A stretch of DNA of 64,000 bases, taken from assembly GCF_019175385.1 (NCBI RefSeq), contig NC_083341.1, positions 16,004,203 to 16,068,202 on the forward strand, written 5' to 3'. Shown here one piece after another: positions 1 to 10,730 of this stretch (position 1 is the first letter of the stretch; the number at the start of each line of letters is the position of its first letter). A model generated the notes under the pieces. The model was not told the DNA's origin. It saw nothing but the letters and a program-made list of their open reading frames with translations, and made no database searches. A program made the position numbers and the translations under genes. This DNA is from Lycium barbarum (taxonomy: Eukaryota > Streptophyta > Magnoliopsida > Solanales > Solanaceae).

Positions 1-346
1 GCCAATGCGTCGGCTTCGTTGTTCTGCTCCCTGAGTACATGCTGCACGGTCCACTCATTAAACCGGTGTAGTATCACTTGGGTTTTCTCCAGATACCTGT
101 GCATTCGTTCATCCTTAACCTCGAAGACGTCATTCAGTTGGTTAACGACCAAGAGAGAGTCGCATTTTGCTTCGATTATTTCGACCCCCATACTCCGAGC
201 TAATTCATAGCCTCATACTCGGCTTCATTGTTAGTCAATTTAATAGTTCTAATCGATTGTCTAATGGCATACCCGACGGGGGTTTTAAGGACGATGCCTA
301 GTCCGGAACCTTTTAGGTTCGAGGCCCCGTCCATGTGTAGAGACTA
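1..346 (-). pseudogene. Second RNase H-like domain of the Tat-type element, broken
   Basis: The domain starts in the same frame as the upstream RT/RNase H ORF, after an in-frame TAG just left of position 348 that probably replaced TGG. Visible motifs are MDGASNLKGSG (first catalytic Asp), TNNEAEYEAM (Glu), and, after stops and a frame change at about 200-230, a tail reading EWTVQHVLREQNNEADALA near position 1-60. Order and motifs fit the extra archaeal-type RNase H of Tat elements. Three or more lesions make it non-functional. Confidence 0.7.
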
Positions 347-1868
347 AATACCCGAAGCCTTTCCCGAGGTTAGCAGAAGCTCTTTCTCAACCTCGGGGAT
401 CATAGCGGGGGTAAAATATGCCATAAAATCGGCCAAGGTTTGAGACCTAATGGTTGTCCTAGGTTTATATTCGATATCATATCCGCTAATCTCTACGGCC
501 CATTTGGTCAGTCTACCCGACAATTTCGATTTATGCATGACATTCTTTAGAGGATAAGTAGTCACTACGCATATCGGATGGCATTGAAAGTAAGGTTTGA
601 GCTTTCTTGAAGCACTTACCAATGCCAAAGCCAACTTTTCGAGGTGGGGATAACGGGTCTCCGCATCCCCTAAAGTCCTACTCACATAATATATAGCAAA
701 TTGCGTACCTGATTCTTCTCGGAACAAAACACCACTTACCGCTACCTCGGATATGGCAAGGTAAAGAAACAACTGCTCGTCTGCCTTCAGTGTGTGCAGC
801 AGAGGCGGGTTGGACAAGTATCTTTTCAATTCCTGCAAGGCTCTTTGGCATTCCGGTGTCCAAACGAAGTCATTCTTCTTCCTTAATAAGGAGAAGAAAC
901 TGTGACTTTTATCTGAATACCTCGAAATGAAACGGCTCAACGCTGCTATCCTTCCGGTGAGCCTCTGCACTCCTTTGAAGTTATTCACCACCTCAATATC
1001 CTCGATGGCTTTGATCTTGTCTGGGTTAATTTCAACCCCCCGGTTCGACACCATGAAACCCAAGAACTTGCTAGATCGGACACCGAAGGCACATTTCTCC
1101 GGGTTAAGCTTCATGTTGTATTTACGGAGTACATCAAAGATTTCCTGCAAATGTTTTAAATGGTCCTTTGTTTTCGGGGACTTGACTACTATGTCATCAA
1201 TATAAACTTTCATTGTTTTCCCTATCTGTTCTTCGAACATCCCATTAACTAGGCATTGGTAAGTTGCACCGGCATTTTTTAACTCGAAGGGCATGACATT
1301 GTAACAGTAAGTCCCGTACCGGGTAATAAAGGATGTTTTCTCTTGATCCTCCGAGTGCATCCGGATTTGGTTGTATCCGGAGTAAGCATCGAGAAAACTT
1401 AAACTCTCATGCCCGACCGTCGCATCGATCATTCTATCGATGTGAGGCATTGAAAATGAATCCTTCGAGAATGCTTTGTTTAAATCCTTATAATCAACGC
1501 ACATTCGAAATTTATTACCTTTCTTCGGCACCACCACTACGTTAGCTAGCCAGTCCGGGTATTACCTCCCGGATATAGCCTATTTTTAAAAGCTTTATTA
1601 CCTCATCTTTTACGAAGGCGTGTTTCGGCTCTGCCATGGGCCTCCTTTTCTGCTTCCCCGGGGGAAATCTCATTTCAAGGCTGAGCTTGTGAGTCGTCAC
1701 TTCCAGAGGCACACCTGTCATATCTATATGGGACCATGCGAAACAATCGGCATTAGCTTGAAGAAATTTAATCAACTTGTTCCTGAGCTCCGAGGTTAAC
1801 CCCGTGCCCAGGTATACCTTTCTATCCAATAGATATTCGAACAAGATGATTTGCTCCAGCTCCTTCAC
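344..1868 (-). pseudogene. Reverse transcriptase and RNase H of the Tat-type element
   Basis: Two ORFs, 1542-1868 and 344-1537, form one RT/RNase H region broken by a frameshift near 1540. The first carries the N-terminal RT segment (KRRPMAEPKHAFVKDEVIKLL). The second continues with VVVPKKGNKFRMCVDYKDLN, the core FLDAYSGYNQI, and the catalytic box YIDDIVVKS near 1190-1205. It then runs through the connection domain into RNase H (YLAISEVAVSGVLF to QTLADFMAYF). The YIDD form of the usual YxDD box is kept. Function in life would be copying element RNA into DNA; the frameshift and the stop at 344 prevent a full polyprotein. Confidence 0.88.
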
Positions 1869-2104
1869 AGTAGATATGGTTGCATCCGAGTCATCCGGTA
1901 AGACGAACGATCTGGGTACACCGAAATCATCCTCTTCATCTCCCGGATCCGACCCCTTCTCCTCCGCTGTCGAACCCGTACCCTTTAGTTGCTATTGGGT
2001 GTCCTTGCCTCCGACTGATTCATCATCTTTCAGATCCGATTTTTTTTAGGAAAGAGTGGCGTTTCCTCGACCGCAAACATCTCTCTTGCAGCGGGTTGTT
2101 CACC

Positions 2105-2647
2105 TCAGATGGTTTTTATCCCCTCGGAGGTCGGGAATTTCAGCAGCTGATGTAGTGTCGATAGAACTGCCCTCATTCTATGAATCCACGGTCTACCAAG
2201 CAAAGCAATATACTTCATATCTCCTTCGATAACATAGAAAATCGTCTGCTGAATGGTGCCGTCAATGTTGACCTGCAAAGAAATCTCCCCCTTCGTGGTT
2301 TCACTTGCCATATTGAACCCACTGAGTACCCGGGCTACCGGCACAATCTGGTCGAGTATCCTTAGCTGCTCAACCACTCTCCACCGGATGATGTTGGCCG
2401 AGCTACCTGGGTCAATCAAAATACGTTTAACTTGTGATTTAAAAATAAGAATAGAAATTACTAGTGCATCATTGTGCGATTGAATGATGCCCTCTGCATC
2501 CTCATTGCTGAAGGAGATGGAACCCTCGGGTACGTAATCCCGGATGCGCTTCTCACGCATAACGGAAACCTTTGCTCGTTTCATCACCGGCCCTCGAGGA
2601 GCATCTGTTCCCCCGATTATCATATTGATTATATGCTGAGGTTCCAC
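2105..2647 (-). pseudogene. Aspartic protease region of the Tat-type element
   Basis: This 180-residue ORF contains KRILIDPGSSANIIRWRVV, the retropepsin active-site region in the DPGSS form common in this class of plant gypsy elements, followed by LLGRPWIHRMRAVLSTLHQLLKFPT, the conserved end of the fold. It lies between gag (upstream, to the right) and RT (downstream, to the left) as expected for gag-pol order. About 240 bases of degraded linker, 1869-2104, separate it from the RT ORF. Confidence 0.8.
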
Positions 2648-2689
2648 CGGTTCAGCCCGTTTGTGAGATTCCCTTTTCTTGCAGTGGCT

Positions 2690-3125
2690 TTTAGCTCATT
2701 CACTCAGGAATTCTCGAAGGTGGTCATTCTTCAATAAGCAAGCCACCTCCTCCCTTAGTTGGCGACAGTCCTCGGTTCTGTGCCCATGGGTTCCATGATA
2801 CTCACACATCACGCTCGGGTCCCGTTGACTCGGGTCTGATCTCAGAGGTCTCGGCCATCTTGCTTCTCCGATACGGCCAATGGTGGGGACGAGATCCGAG
2901 GTATTGATGCTGAAGTTGTACTCCGATATCCTTGGTAATTCTTTGTTGCTAGCCGAACTCCCGGCATCGCTTCTAAATGATAGACCTCGACTATTCGATA
3001 GGCGCTCAGCCCGTTTGTTACCCCAACCAGAGAATTGACTGGGGCCAACCCTTGATTTCTCCGACCTGAGACCCGTTTTTTCTAAATGAGAGTATGGCCG
3101 GTATCTGTCCCTTGATGATCGGACC
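2690..3125 (-). pseudogene. C-terminal gag of the Tat-type element, left of the solo LTR
   Basis: Read on the minus strand from 3125, the frame continues directly from the gag ORF that stops at the solo LTR (7009). It passes through an arginine/serine-rich stretch and reaches CEYHGTHGHRTEDCRQL near 2750-2815, followed by EEVACLLKNDHLREFLSE. This motif is the usual nucleocapsid-like end of Tat-type gag. The reading frame ends in a stop at about 2700. The match in frame across the insertion supports the claim that the two gag parts were once one gene. Confidence 0.75.
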
Positions 3126-6100
3126 TGTCACGACCCAACCCCGTAGGCCGTGACTAGTGCCCGATCTGGGCACCCAAACACATTTATCAAATGCTATCTC
3201 TAAATTTTTTTTCAAACTCATTCAAGTATATAGCAGAAGCCGACAAGGCTATATTCCAAATTTAGGTGATTTCCAGAAAAATTTCGGCAGAGTTTCCTTT
3301 GTTTTACAGACTATCCAAAATAACCCTGCACACAGAAAATACCAACAAAGGCCACACCGGCTAACAAGGCAACATGTAAGCATATGCGGACCGGCCGCCG
3401 CGGCGAATGGGATCGCCCAAACACAACATATACACACATCCGTACAGAAAGACCCCAACCCACAAACATATCTACAGGCCTCTAATACAGACAACAGAAT
3501 CATATGGCGAGACAGGGCCCCGCCGTACCCCAGAATAGTCATAAACACAACAATATGTACAACTGAAGGATCTGTACCAAAAGGGTGGGCTCCGGAACAA
3601 AGGAGCACTCCCAAAAGCAGACTATGTACCTAGGCTGGCGGACCTCCACAGTAAGCGTCTGTACCTGCGTGGCATAAAGTGCAGCCCCCGAAGAAAGGGG
3701 GTCAGTACGGAATATGTACTGAGTATGTAAAGCATGGAATACAGAAAATAGAAACATAACCGGAACAACGGTACCAAAGCAAGTATGCTATCCAAAATAC
3801 CAGAGTGCTTACCTTCCACACACAAGTCATCTATATATTTATACGACGTTGTCGGAGGCCAGAAGAAATACAATAAATACGTGAATCATCCTGTGTACCA
3901 AAAGCTCACCTACCAAACTCAGGGTGTGCATGACAGGGTTCGTATCTCTTATATGTATTTATCAAATAACATGCCCCGGCCCTTTGTGAGGGGCGCGGTA
4001 AATGGAATCATATATGTTAACATCTGTTCATGTATCGTGCCCCGGCCCTTGGTAAGGGACGCGGTGAATCATATATCAAATATGCCAATGTCATGTATCA
4101 TATATGCAAGTAACAATACCCCGGCCCTTGGTAAGGGACGCGGTGAATAATATTTCATGTATGTCGATGTCATGTATCATGTATGCAAGTAACGTACCCC
4201 GGCCCTTAGGGAGGGGCGCGGCGAATCATATTTCATGTATGTCAATGTCATGTATCATGCATGCATATAACGTGCCCCGGCCCTCTTTTTCGGAACGCGG
4301 TGAATGGAGTCATCATATGCCATCCTGGCCACCTCCCCGTAATCATACCATGTACATATACGTGCCCCGGTCCGCAAGTGAGAGGGACGCGGTGAATAAT
4401 GCAGAGAAGTACGCACGAGAACATATCCTGGCCCGGGCTCAGTGAAATCCAAATCAAAGCTTGCACGAACAAAGTAGAGCGAAACCACATGCACACAATC
4501 AAGACCCGAGATACACACATACTTATATGCAAACACATTATCGGCATCTGGAGGTCCAGAAACAAGCTTCGGGTCAATCGGAACTAGTATACGAAAGTTA
4601 CGAGCGTTCGAAGTACGGAACGCTCCATAAATGTTTCGTAAATCAATTCTTGCAAAACCAAAGTGTTAGTCATATCAGATATCTTTCGGATGATGTATAG
4701 ATCAAATTAAGTACAACTTAGCTTCATACGCACATACCATTACATATCAAGGTATTAATTATATCACTTATTTTATTTTATTTTCTTCTTTATATTAGCA
4801 ACTAAGGAACATATCAATGGGTCTTTAGATATCGCGCCAACTTCATATAGATTAAATCAAATAACTTTCGGAATCATATGTACGTATCATAACATATCAA
4901 GCCTCGGTGAAACCATCATACGTGGTGTCGTATTTATAAAATCTTCTTTACAACATGCTTCACGAAAGTTGGAGACATTATGTCTCATAATATTCTTTCC
5001 GACACAAATTCTTTATACTTATTTCGTTACTCAATCATGTCGTAAGGTGGATCATGTCAGGCATACTTCTATCAATATAATTCAGAATCATAGGAAGACT
5101 CAGAACATTTTAGCTAGCACTTTAGAAGCGAATTACTCCCGGATATCTTACGGATCAGACCAAATATAATTTATAGGATCGCGTGTACATATCAAAATAT
5201 AGATTAAGAACTCAATGGAATAGTAAGACAACCATCGTTTGGTAATCGGGACAACAACCAAGAGTTTTCTTTAATAATCGCACGGAATTAAGCCAAGTAG
5301 AACAATAGGGGAGGATTCGGGAATAGTGGGTCCACCTCGGATCAAGTCGAGGTGGCGAACATGAACCTCAGATATTAAGGACTATAGAGTCATCCAAGGA
5401 AGTTTCGAATCAATTTGATTACATTTACAAAAGTTTCGGACGTTTGATTACTTTCCAACCAAAACATGAGATTTATAGTTCAATTAGATTGAATGAATAG
5501 TGCTCAAATTCAATTTCGGATTTCTATGAACAGAATTGCCCTCGAGGCTCAAGTATCGACCTAGTACGCCTAGGACATGCCAAAAGAAGGGATAGGGTAG
5601 CCTTACATACCTTTCTCGCGGCTTATGCGCGCGCAAAATCAAACTCCGTCTCGTCCAAAATCTGCAATTGGTCATAAGTGCCAAATGTGAGTTGTGAACT
5701 TTTAAGAATTCAATTTAGATTCATATTTGTCGACCGAAATTCCGGCAGCATTTTCCCTATAAATTCAACCTCCCCGAGACTCAGCTCGATCATAATATCA
5801 ACAACAACAACTCAGCGATACCAACAACATCAAAATTCACAAAGAAATAGATTCTAACATCAACGTTCTTCCTTTCTACATAAGGCGACAACTTCCATTC
5901 AAACTTTGCAATGTCAAACTAATATCAACATTATCATGTTCATCTACTAATTCAAGGTTATTCAAACGTATTTCAATAACATTCCAAGCAATATACGTGA
6001 ATTCAATTATTCCCGCAAATTTCCATATTCCATCCGAAACTCCTACAAATGCGACAAAACTACCAAACCGCATCATCTTCTTTCCAATTCAATAACAACA

Positions 6101-7008
6101 ACGTTAATTCACATTTTAAATTCTTACCTTCACAGTTATATAAAAACTATATAAAAATCATATAATTTCCCATAACAACCCGCAACCATTTTCAATGCCA
6201 ATTCAACTCGTTAAACATTCATTCACGTCATAAATGCCACGACGACGCAACTAGCGAGCTAAACAAAATCTAATTCATCTCCCCTTGACCACACCATGGC
6301 TCACGGCCTTACACCTACCCACACACCTACACGGCTACATCCATATATATTCACAACACACAATTTCACGCTTTCATTCATTTCCACACGTCACAACACA
6401 TATATAATCTTCCATAACATAATAAAATCATAGAATTCTTACCTCTTCTTCCAACTTTCACTTGCCACAAACGTTGCCTTCTCGCCAAACTAATTACACC
6501 ACGTTGTAGAGCGTCTTACACTTGTTAAGAATCCAAGAAGAGGAAGATTTTTGGGATGAAGATTGAAGGACTAAAATTTTCTCTCTTTCTCCTTGTTGTG
6601 GCCGAAACCCCCTTAGTCTTTAGCTCTCTCTTTCTCTTTTGTTTAATTTCTTGAATGTTCTTGAAGACTAAGTCTTCTTATATTAATAGAACACATGACC
6701 ATCACATGACTAATTAGTTCATGGATTTGGGCCAACTTATGGATCATGGCCGGCCACCCCTATGGTTTTGGGCCTCACTTTGTTTTTTAATTTGTTGAGC
6801 CCAATTCGTTAAAAATCTCATTTTTATAATTCCCGAAACAAATTTCCGAAATTCCAATTTCGCCCTCGGCCTTCTTCAACACTTCCAAAATAATATTTTC
6901 CATAGACAACACACACATATAGTAATTCAAATCAACATACAACCTTATTCCTTACAAATCAAAGTTATTTCAAATTTTCCCGAATGCGCGAAAATACGGG
7001 ATATAACA
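3126..7008 (-). mobile_element. Solo LTR of a large-LTR gypsy element (Del/Tekay-like), 3,883 bp
   Basis: The insert begins TGTCACGACCC at 3126, ends GGGATATAACA at 7008, and is flanked by a perfect 5-bp direct repeat, GGACC, at 3121-3125 and 7009-7013. Removing it and one repeat joins the two gag parts in frame. No primer-binding site, gag or pol is visible inside, so this is a solo LTR left by recombination rather than a whole element. Minus orientation is inferred because plant Del/Tekay LTRs typically end in GGGTCGTGACA. The length is typical of that group. The ORFs inside are short and match nothing recognisable. Confidence 0.85.
3968..4400. repeat. GC-rich tandem repeat inside the solo LTR, six units
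   Basis: A core resembling CCCCGGCCCTTGGTAAGGG, followed by ACGCGGTGAAT, recurs with its C-run starting at 3974, 4040, 4119, 4197, 4275 and 4365, i.e. every 66 to 90 bases. The units alternate with AT-rich spacers containing ATGTCATGTATCAT. Within each core, CCCTT and AAGGG can pair as a small hairpin. This is part of the LTR and not a gene; it may be a regulatory or recombination-prone block of the LTR. Confidence 0.85.
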
Positions 7009-8231
7009 GGACCTCCGGGTCGTTGGCTTTTCTCGACCTTTCAAAGCTTTTGCTCATATTTACGGGTCCCGGAGGGAGCTCGATCTGGTCATCCTCTACC
7101 CGAATCTTTGATTCATACCTGTTATGAACATCTGCCCAGGTCACAGCCTCATATTCCAACAAGTTTTCTTTCAGCTTGAATGAGGTCGTCGAGCTTCGAG
7201 GATTAAGCCCTTTGGTAAAAGCCTGTGCAGCCCATTCCTCCGGAACCGTAGGGAGCTCCATCCGTTCCCTTTGGAAACGGTTCATGAACTCTCGTAATAA
7301 TTCATCATCCCTTTGGGCTATGCGGAAGATGTCCGCCTTCCGGGCCTGCACCTTTTTAGCCTCAGCATGGGCCTTTATGAGTGCATCTGCGAGCATTTCG
7401 AAGGAAGTGATTGAGTGCTCTGGCAGATGGTCATACCAGGTCAGCGCCCCCTTCGATAGCGTTTCCCCAATTGTTTTCAGCAAAACGGACTCAATTTTAT
7501 CCTCTTCGATATCGTTGCCTTTTATGGCACATGTGTACGAAGTCACATGCTCATGTGGGTTCGTTGTTCCGTTGTATTTCTGGATCCTCTGGCATCTTAA
7601 ACCTTTTCGGGATCTACTTCGGAGTCACACTTGGAGGCAAAGGCCTTTGGATGTACCTCTTCGAATCCGGCCCTTTTAGAATCGGAGAAGCCCCCGGGAT
7701 TTGATCCACCCGAGAGTTATATGTTTCCACCCTCTTCTCAGTTGAGTCTACCCGTTTTGCCAAGGTTTCGAGCATTCTCAGAACTTCGGTGGATGAACCG
7801 GCTCCCGATCCATTACTCTTGACTATCCATGTTTCGTCCGTTCTCGGTTCGGCGGCGCCTTTTGACCTTTCCGGGGCTGCTTTATCATTTTTACTTTACA
7901 GCTGAGTTATTGCGATTCCCTGTTCGGCGATGGCGGTTCCCTGTTCCTGCAACATTTTAAAAATTAAACGTAAGTTAATCTCATCCGGGGTATCCGGTGC
8001 TTTTCGGCCTTGTGCCCGGGATAAAGTAACTGAATTATAAGTATTTAAGGGATCAGTGGCCGGTTGGGTGGCATTCTCCTGGTTCACGGTGTTCTACCGG
8101 TTGAGGCCTTCTCTCGAATCAACAGAGTTTGGGTCGATTGGATCAGCTGGTAGGTTCCGTAACCCACTGTTCTCATTTTAGGCCACAATCTCATTGTTGT
8201 TAACATGACTAGACTGTCCGCTGCTCGCCAT
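7009..8231 (-). pseudogene. N-terminal gag of the Tat-type element
   Basis: The start ATG at 8229-8231 begins MASSGQSSHV, but an in-frame stop follows within about 20 codons (GTG GCC TAA). Further stops lie at about 7890-8090. The best-preserved part, 7009-7546, carries the capsid-like segment: GALTWYDHLPEHSITSFEML, DDELLREFMNRFQRERMEL and WAAQAFTKGLNPRSS. These are hallmarks of the retrotransposon gag family. The frame ends at the solo LTR at 7009 and resumes at 3125. The product would form the capsid that packages element RNA. Confidence 0.8.
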
Positions 8232-8319
8232 TTGTCAGTTTATTGATAGAAATTAGAAGATTCTGTAATCAAACGGGTATAAGGTAGAAGCCAAGATTAA
8301 AAAACCACTATTATCCTAG

Positions 8320-8336
8320 CCCCACGGTGGGCGCCA
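8320..8336 (-). other. Primer-binding site of the Tat-type element
   Basis: On the minus strand, TGGCGCCCACCGTGGGG lies three bases inside the 5' LTR. The TGGCGCC start is the usual tRNA-complementary sequence of this element class and fixes both the LTR boundary and the direction of the element. Confidence 0.75.
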
Positions 8337-8339
8337 AAC

Positions 8340-9144
8340 TGTTTACCCCGAATTTAGGTAACAATTGAATTTGTAAGTGAGGTATAGGATATGTGGATAA
8401 ATTTTAATCTACTTTTGGTTGATATGAAATATGTATAAGTTCATATGCTATAATGTGTGAGTGTAGATATATATATATATATATATATATGTTAATGCCT
8501 TGAATAAGTGTATGCCAATATTGGTGATTAAGCTAAAATAAATATGTATATGTATATATGGCAATATATTGTATTGAGTGGATAAACAAAGCCAGAGAAC
8601 ACTGTAGATCCGGACTAAAATCCGAGAGAGAGAGAGAGAGAGAACTTTAATGTAAATTTCTATTACAATGTTCTAGATCTCAAAAATCAACCCTTAAAAG
8701 TAGGGAAATGTCCTCTATTATAGTTTTGTCTCATGGGCCTTACATACAACAAAGCCTTTTTAGAATAGAGAAAACCCTAAAAGGATAAGGTAGGGTCGTA
8801 TGGTCTGACACCCGTACGGTTGTCAGTACAAAATGACAGAACGGTCTTGACGCGTGGCAGTTCTGCAACTGGTTAACCGGACCAACGGCCACGTTCATTT
8901 CGAACATGAAGAAACCGGACTAACGGCCATGGGAACTTGACTTGGAGAAATCGGACTAACGGCAATGCTGAGTTTGATCCGGAGACACCGGATCAACAGA
9001 TTTACTTCTCTTTTCTTGGATTAGCCACATCCGGTGCAATCCCCCCGGTCTGAAGAAAAGACTGATCATACTCGTGCTCATTTGGTCATACCCTCGGCCC
9101 CCGGTCTCACCGGTCTTGCATATATCCGGTTTTTACCGTATACA
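8340..9144 (-). repeat. 5' LTR of the Tat-type element, 805 bp
   Basis: In element orientation it begins TGTATACGGTAAAAACC (at 9144) and ends GGGGTAAACA (at 8340), with TGT/ACA ends and the primer-binding site just inside. It contains a TA microsatellite (8467-8490) and a GA microsatellite (8624-8642). The partner LTR lies outside the window, so neither age nor target duplication can be measured; the right flank begins GAACT. Confidence 0.8.
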
Positions 9145-9950
9145 GAACTTGATCATATGATTGATAAATCTATGTAGATATGTCATAATATGTGAATACG
9201 GTTTGCTTACGTTTGTAACGATGTATAGAATTATGAATTATGGGAATACAAAAGATTAAAGTTTCTCAGATGGGCCAGTGGTATCTCTTCTTTTTCAATT
9301 ATTGTGGTACTTTTTTCGTTTTAATTTGTCCCCAATAATAATATCTTTTTATATTTAAAAATAATTTAAAATTTTTAATATTAACGAGATAATTTATAAT
9401 CAAACTCCAGATATATCTATGATTTATTTTACGCCATAAATTTCAAAAGACTTTCTTACCTTCTTCACCCTTGTAACCGATGTAAGAATCACATTAATCA
9501 AAACGGAAAGAGTAATAAAATGAAAGTTGCAAAAAGCAAATAACGTGTTTGTGGAGGATAATTAATTCACCATTTCTATGTGTGGCGTATAATGTCATAT
9601 GGTACAAGTTATCACGAGTTTTCTTCCACTAATAATAATGTGGCAATGACTTTGAAAACTCTCCACATTAGATTCTTTTATAATGTCTTGACTTCAGTGT
9701 AGGGAAACTCGTGTAATTGTTTAGCCCGGAGAGTGAATTTTATTATTATCTTCAGTTTATATTAGCTGTTATCCGATAAATTTAATTTGTCCTAAAATAT
9801 TTGATGTTCTAGAAAGCATTTATTATTATTTTTTTCCCAATTTCATCTTTATTGGTTCAATTAATTGAGTATTATTTAAGTGAAATGTTTAAGGGGTAGA
9901 AAAGGGTAGCTTAGCCAAATACTCTTATAATTCAAGCTATTAAGTATTTT
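9145..9950. other. AT-rich intergenic DNA with nothing recognisable
   Basis: No ORF, RNA gene or element ends were found between the Tat-type LTR and the TIR element at 9951. Confidence 0.6.
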
Positions 9951-10730
9951 AGATAAAGGGTCAAAAACACACCCCAACTATCACTGTTTTTTGAGTTTCA
10001 TACATAAACTATCAGAAGGTTGAGAAAACTACCTAAACTATCACTATCTAGTTTGCAAAACACACCTCAAATTATTTTTTAATGTCACGTGATCTACACT
10101 CTCCATTTTATATAAAAATGTTTCCAATTGTTGTCCACATGGATAAATAGTGTCACAATGACACCTACATGAAATTTTTTTAAAAAAAACTATTTGTTTT
10201 AAAAAACAAACTGAAAAATATAATTTCTGTAAAAAAAATATCAAAAATTATAGAAAATTAAAAAATAGTTTAAAAAATGGAAAAGTTATTTAAAAAAAAA
10301 AAAAAAAATCAACTTTTCCAATTTTTTTAAATCATTTTTTTCTGATTTTCTAAATATTTTGATATTTTAAAAAAAAAAAAATCAGATTTTTTTATAAAAA
10401 TCCAGATTTGTTTTTACAAAAAAATGCTGATTTTTTTAAAAAAAGATAATGCAGTTTTTAAAAAATATATATATAGTTTTTTTAATAAAAAAATATTATT
10501 TTTTAATTTCCATGTAGGTGCCATCATGGCATTACTTATGTCATGTGAAAAAAAAATTTGAGAAAATTTCAGCTTCACTTGCCTTTTGGAGAGTGAGTTC
10601 ACACATTTAGTTCAGGTATGTTTTACAAACTAGATAATGATAGTTTAGGTAGTTTTCTCAACCTTATGATAGTTTAGGTATGAAACTAAAAAAAAAGTAA
10701 TAGTTAGGGTGTATTTTTGACCCTTATCTC
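9951..10730. mobile_element. Long-TIR non-autonomous DNA element (Mutator-like MITE), 780 bp
   Basis: The outer 150 bases form an inverted repeat: the left arm reads GGGTCAAAAACACACCCCAA and the right arm is its near-exact reverse complement, ending GTGTATTTTTGACCC. A 9-base flank, AAGTATTTT at 9942-9950 and AAGTCTTTT at 10731-10739, matches at 8 of 9 positions, as expected for Mutator-like elements. The centre (10140-10520) is very A/T-rich with no coding capacity. Confidence 0.75.

Larger units (their letters stand above)
1..9144 (-). mobile_element. Decayed Ty3/gypsy LTR retrotransposon, Tat-type, truncated by window edge
   Basis: The element reads right to left. The 5' LTR is at 8340-9144, the primer-binding site at about 8320-8336, gag at 7009-8231 and 2690-3125, then protease, reverse transcriptase and RNase H, and finally a second RNase H-like domain at the left edge. 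Integrase and the 3' LTR must lie beyond position 1. Lineage is inferred from the gag motif CEYHGTHGHRTEDC, the DPGSS protease site, and a second RNase H-like domain (NNEAEYEA) after the usual RNase H, an arrangement known from Tat/Ogre/Retand elements. Stops and frameshifts occur throughout, so it cannot move by itself. A solo LTR splits it at 3126-7008. Confidence 0.85.

Noticed and set aside
4000..4400. CRISPR array
   Set aside because: The spacing is regular, but the spacers are related to each other, the genome is a plant, and the block is part of an LTR.
3157..4587. Several overlapping ORFs in the solo LTR
   Set aside because: Frames on both strands over a GC-rich repeat; none matches a family, and full-length relatives carry LTR there.
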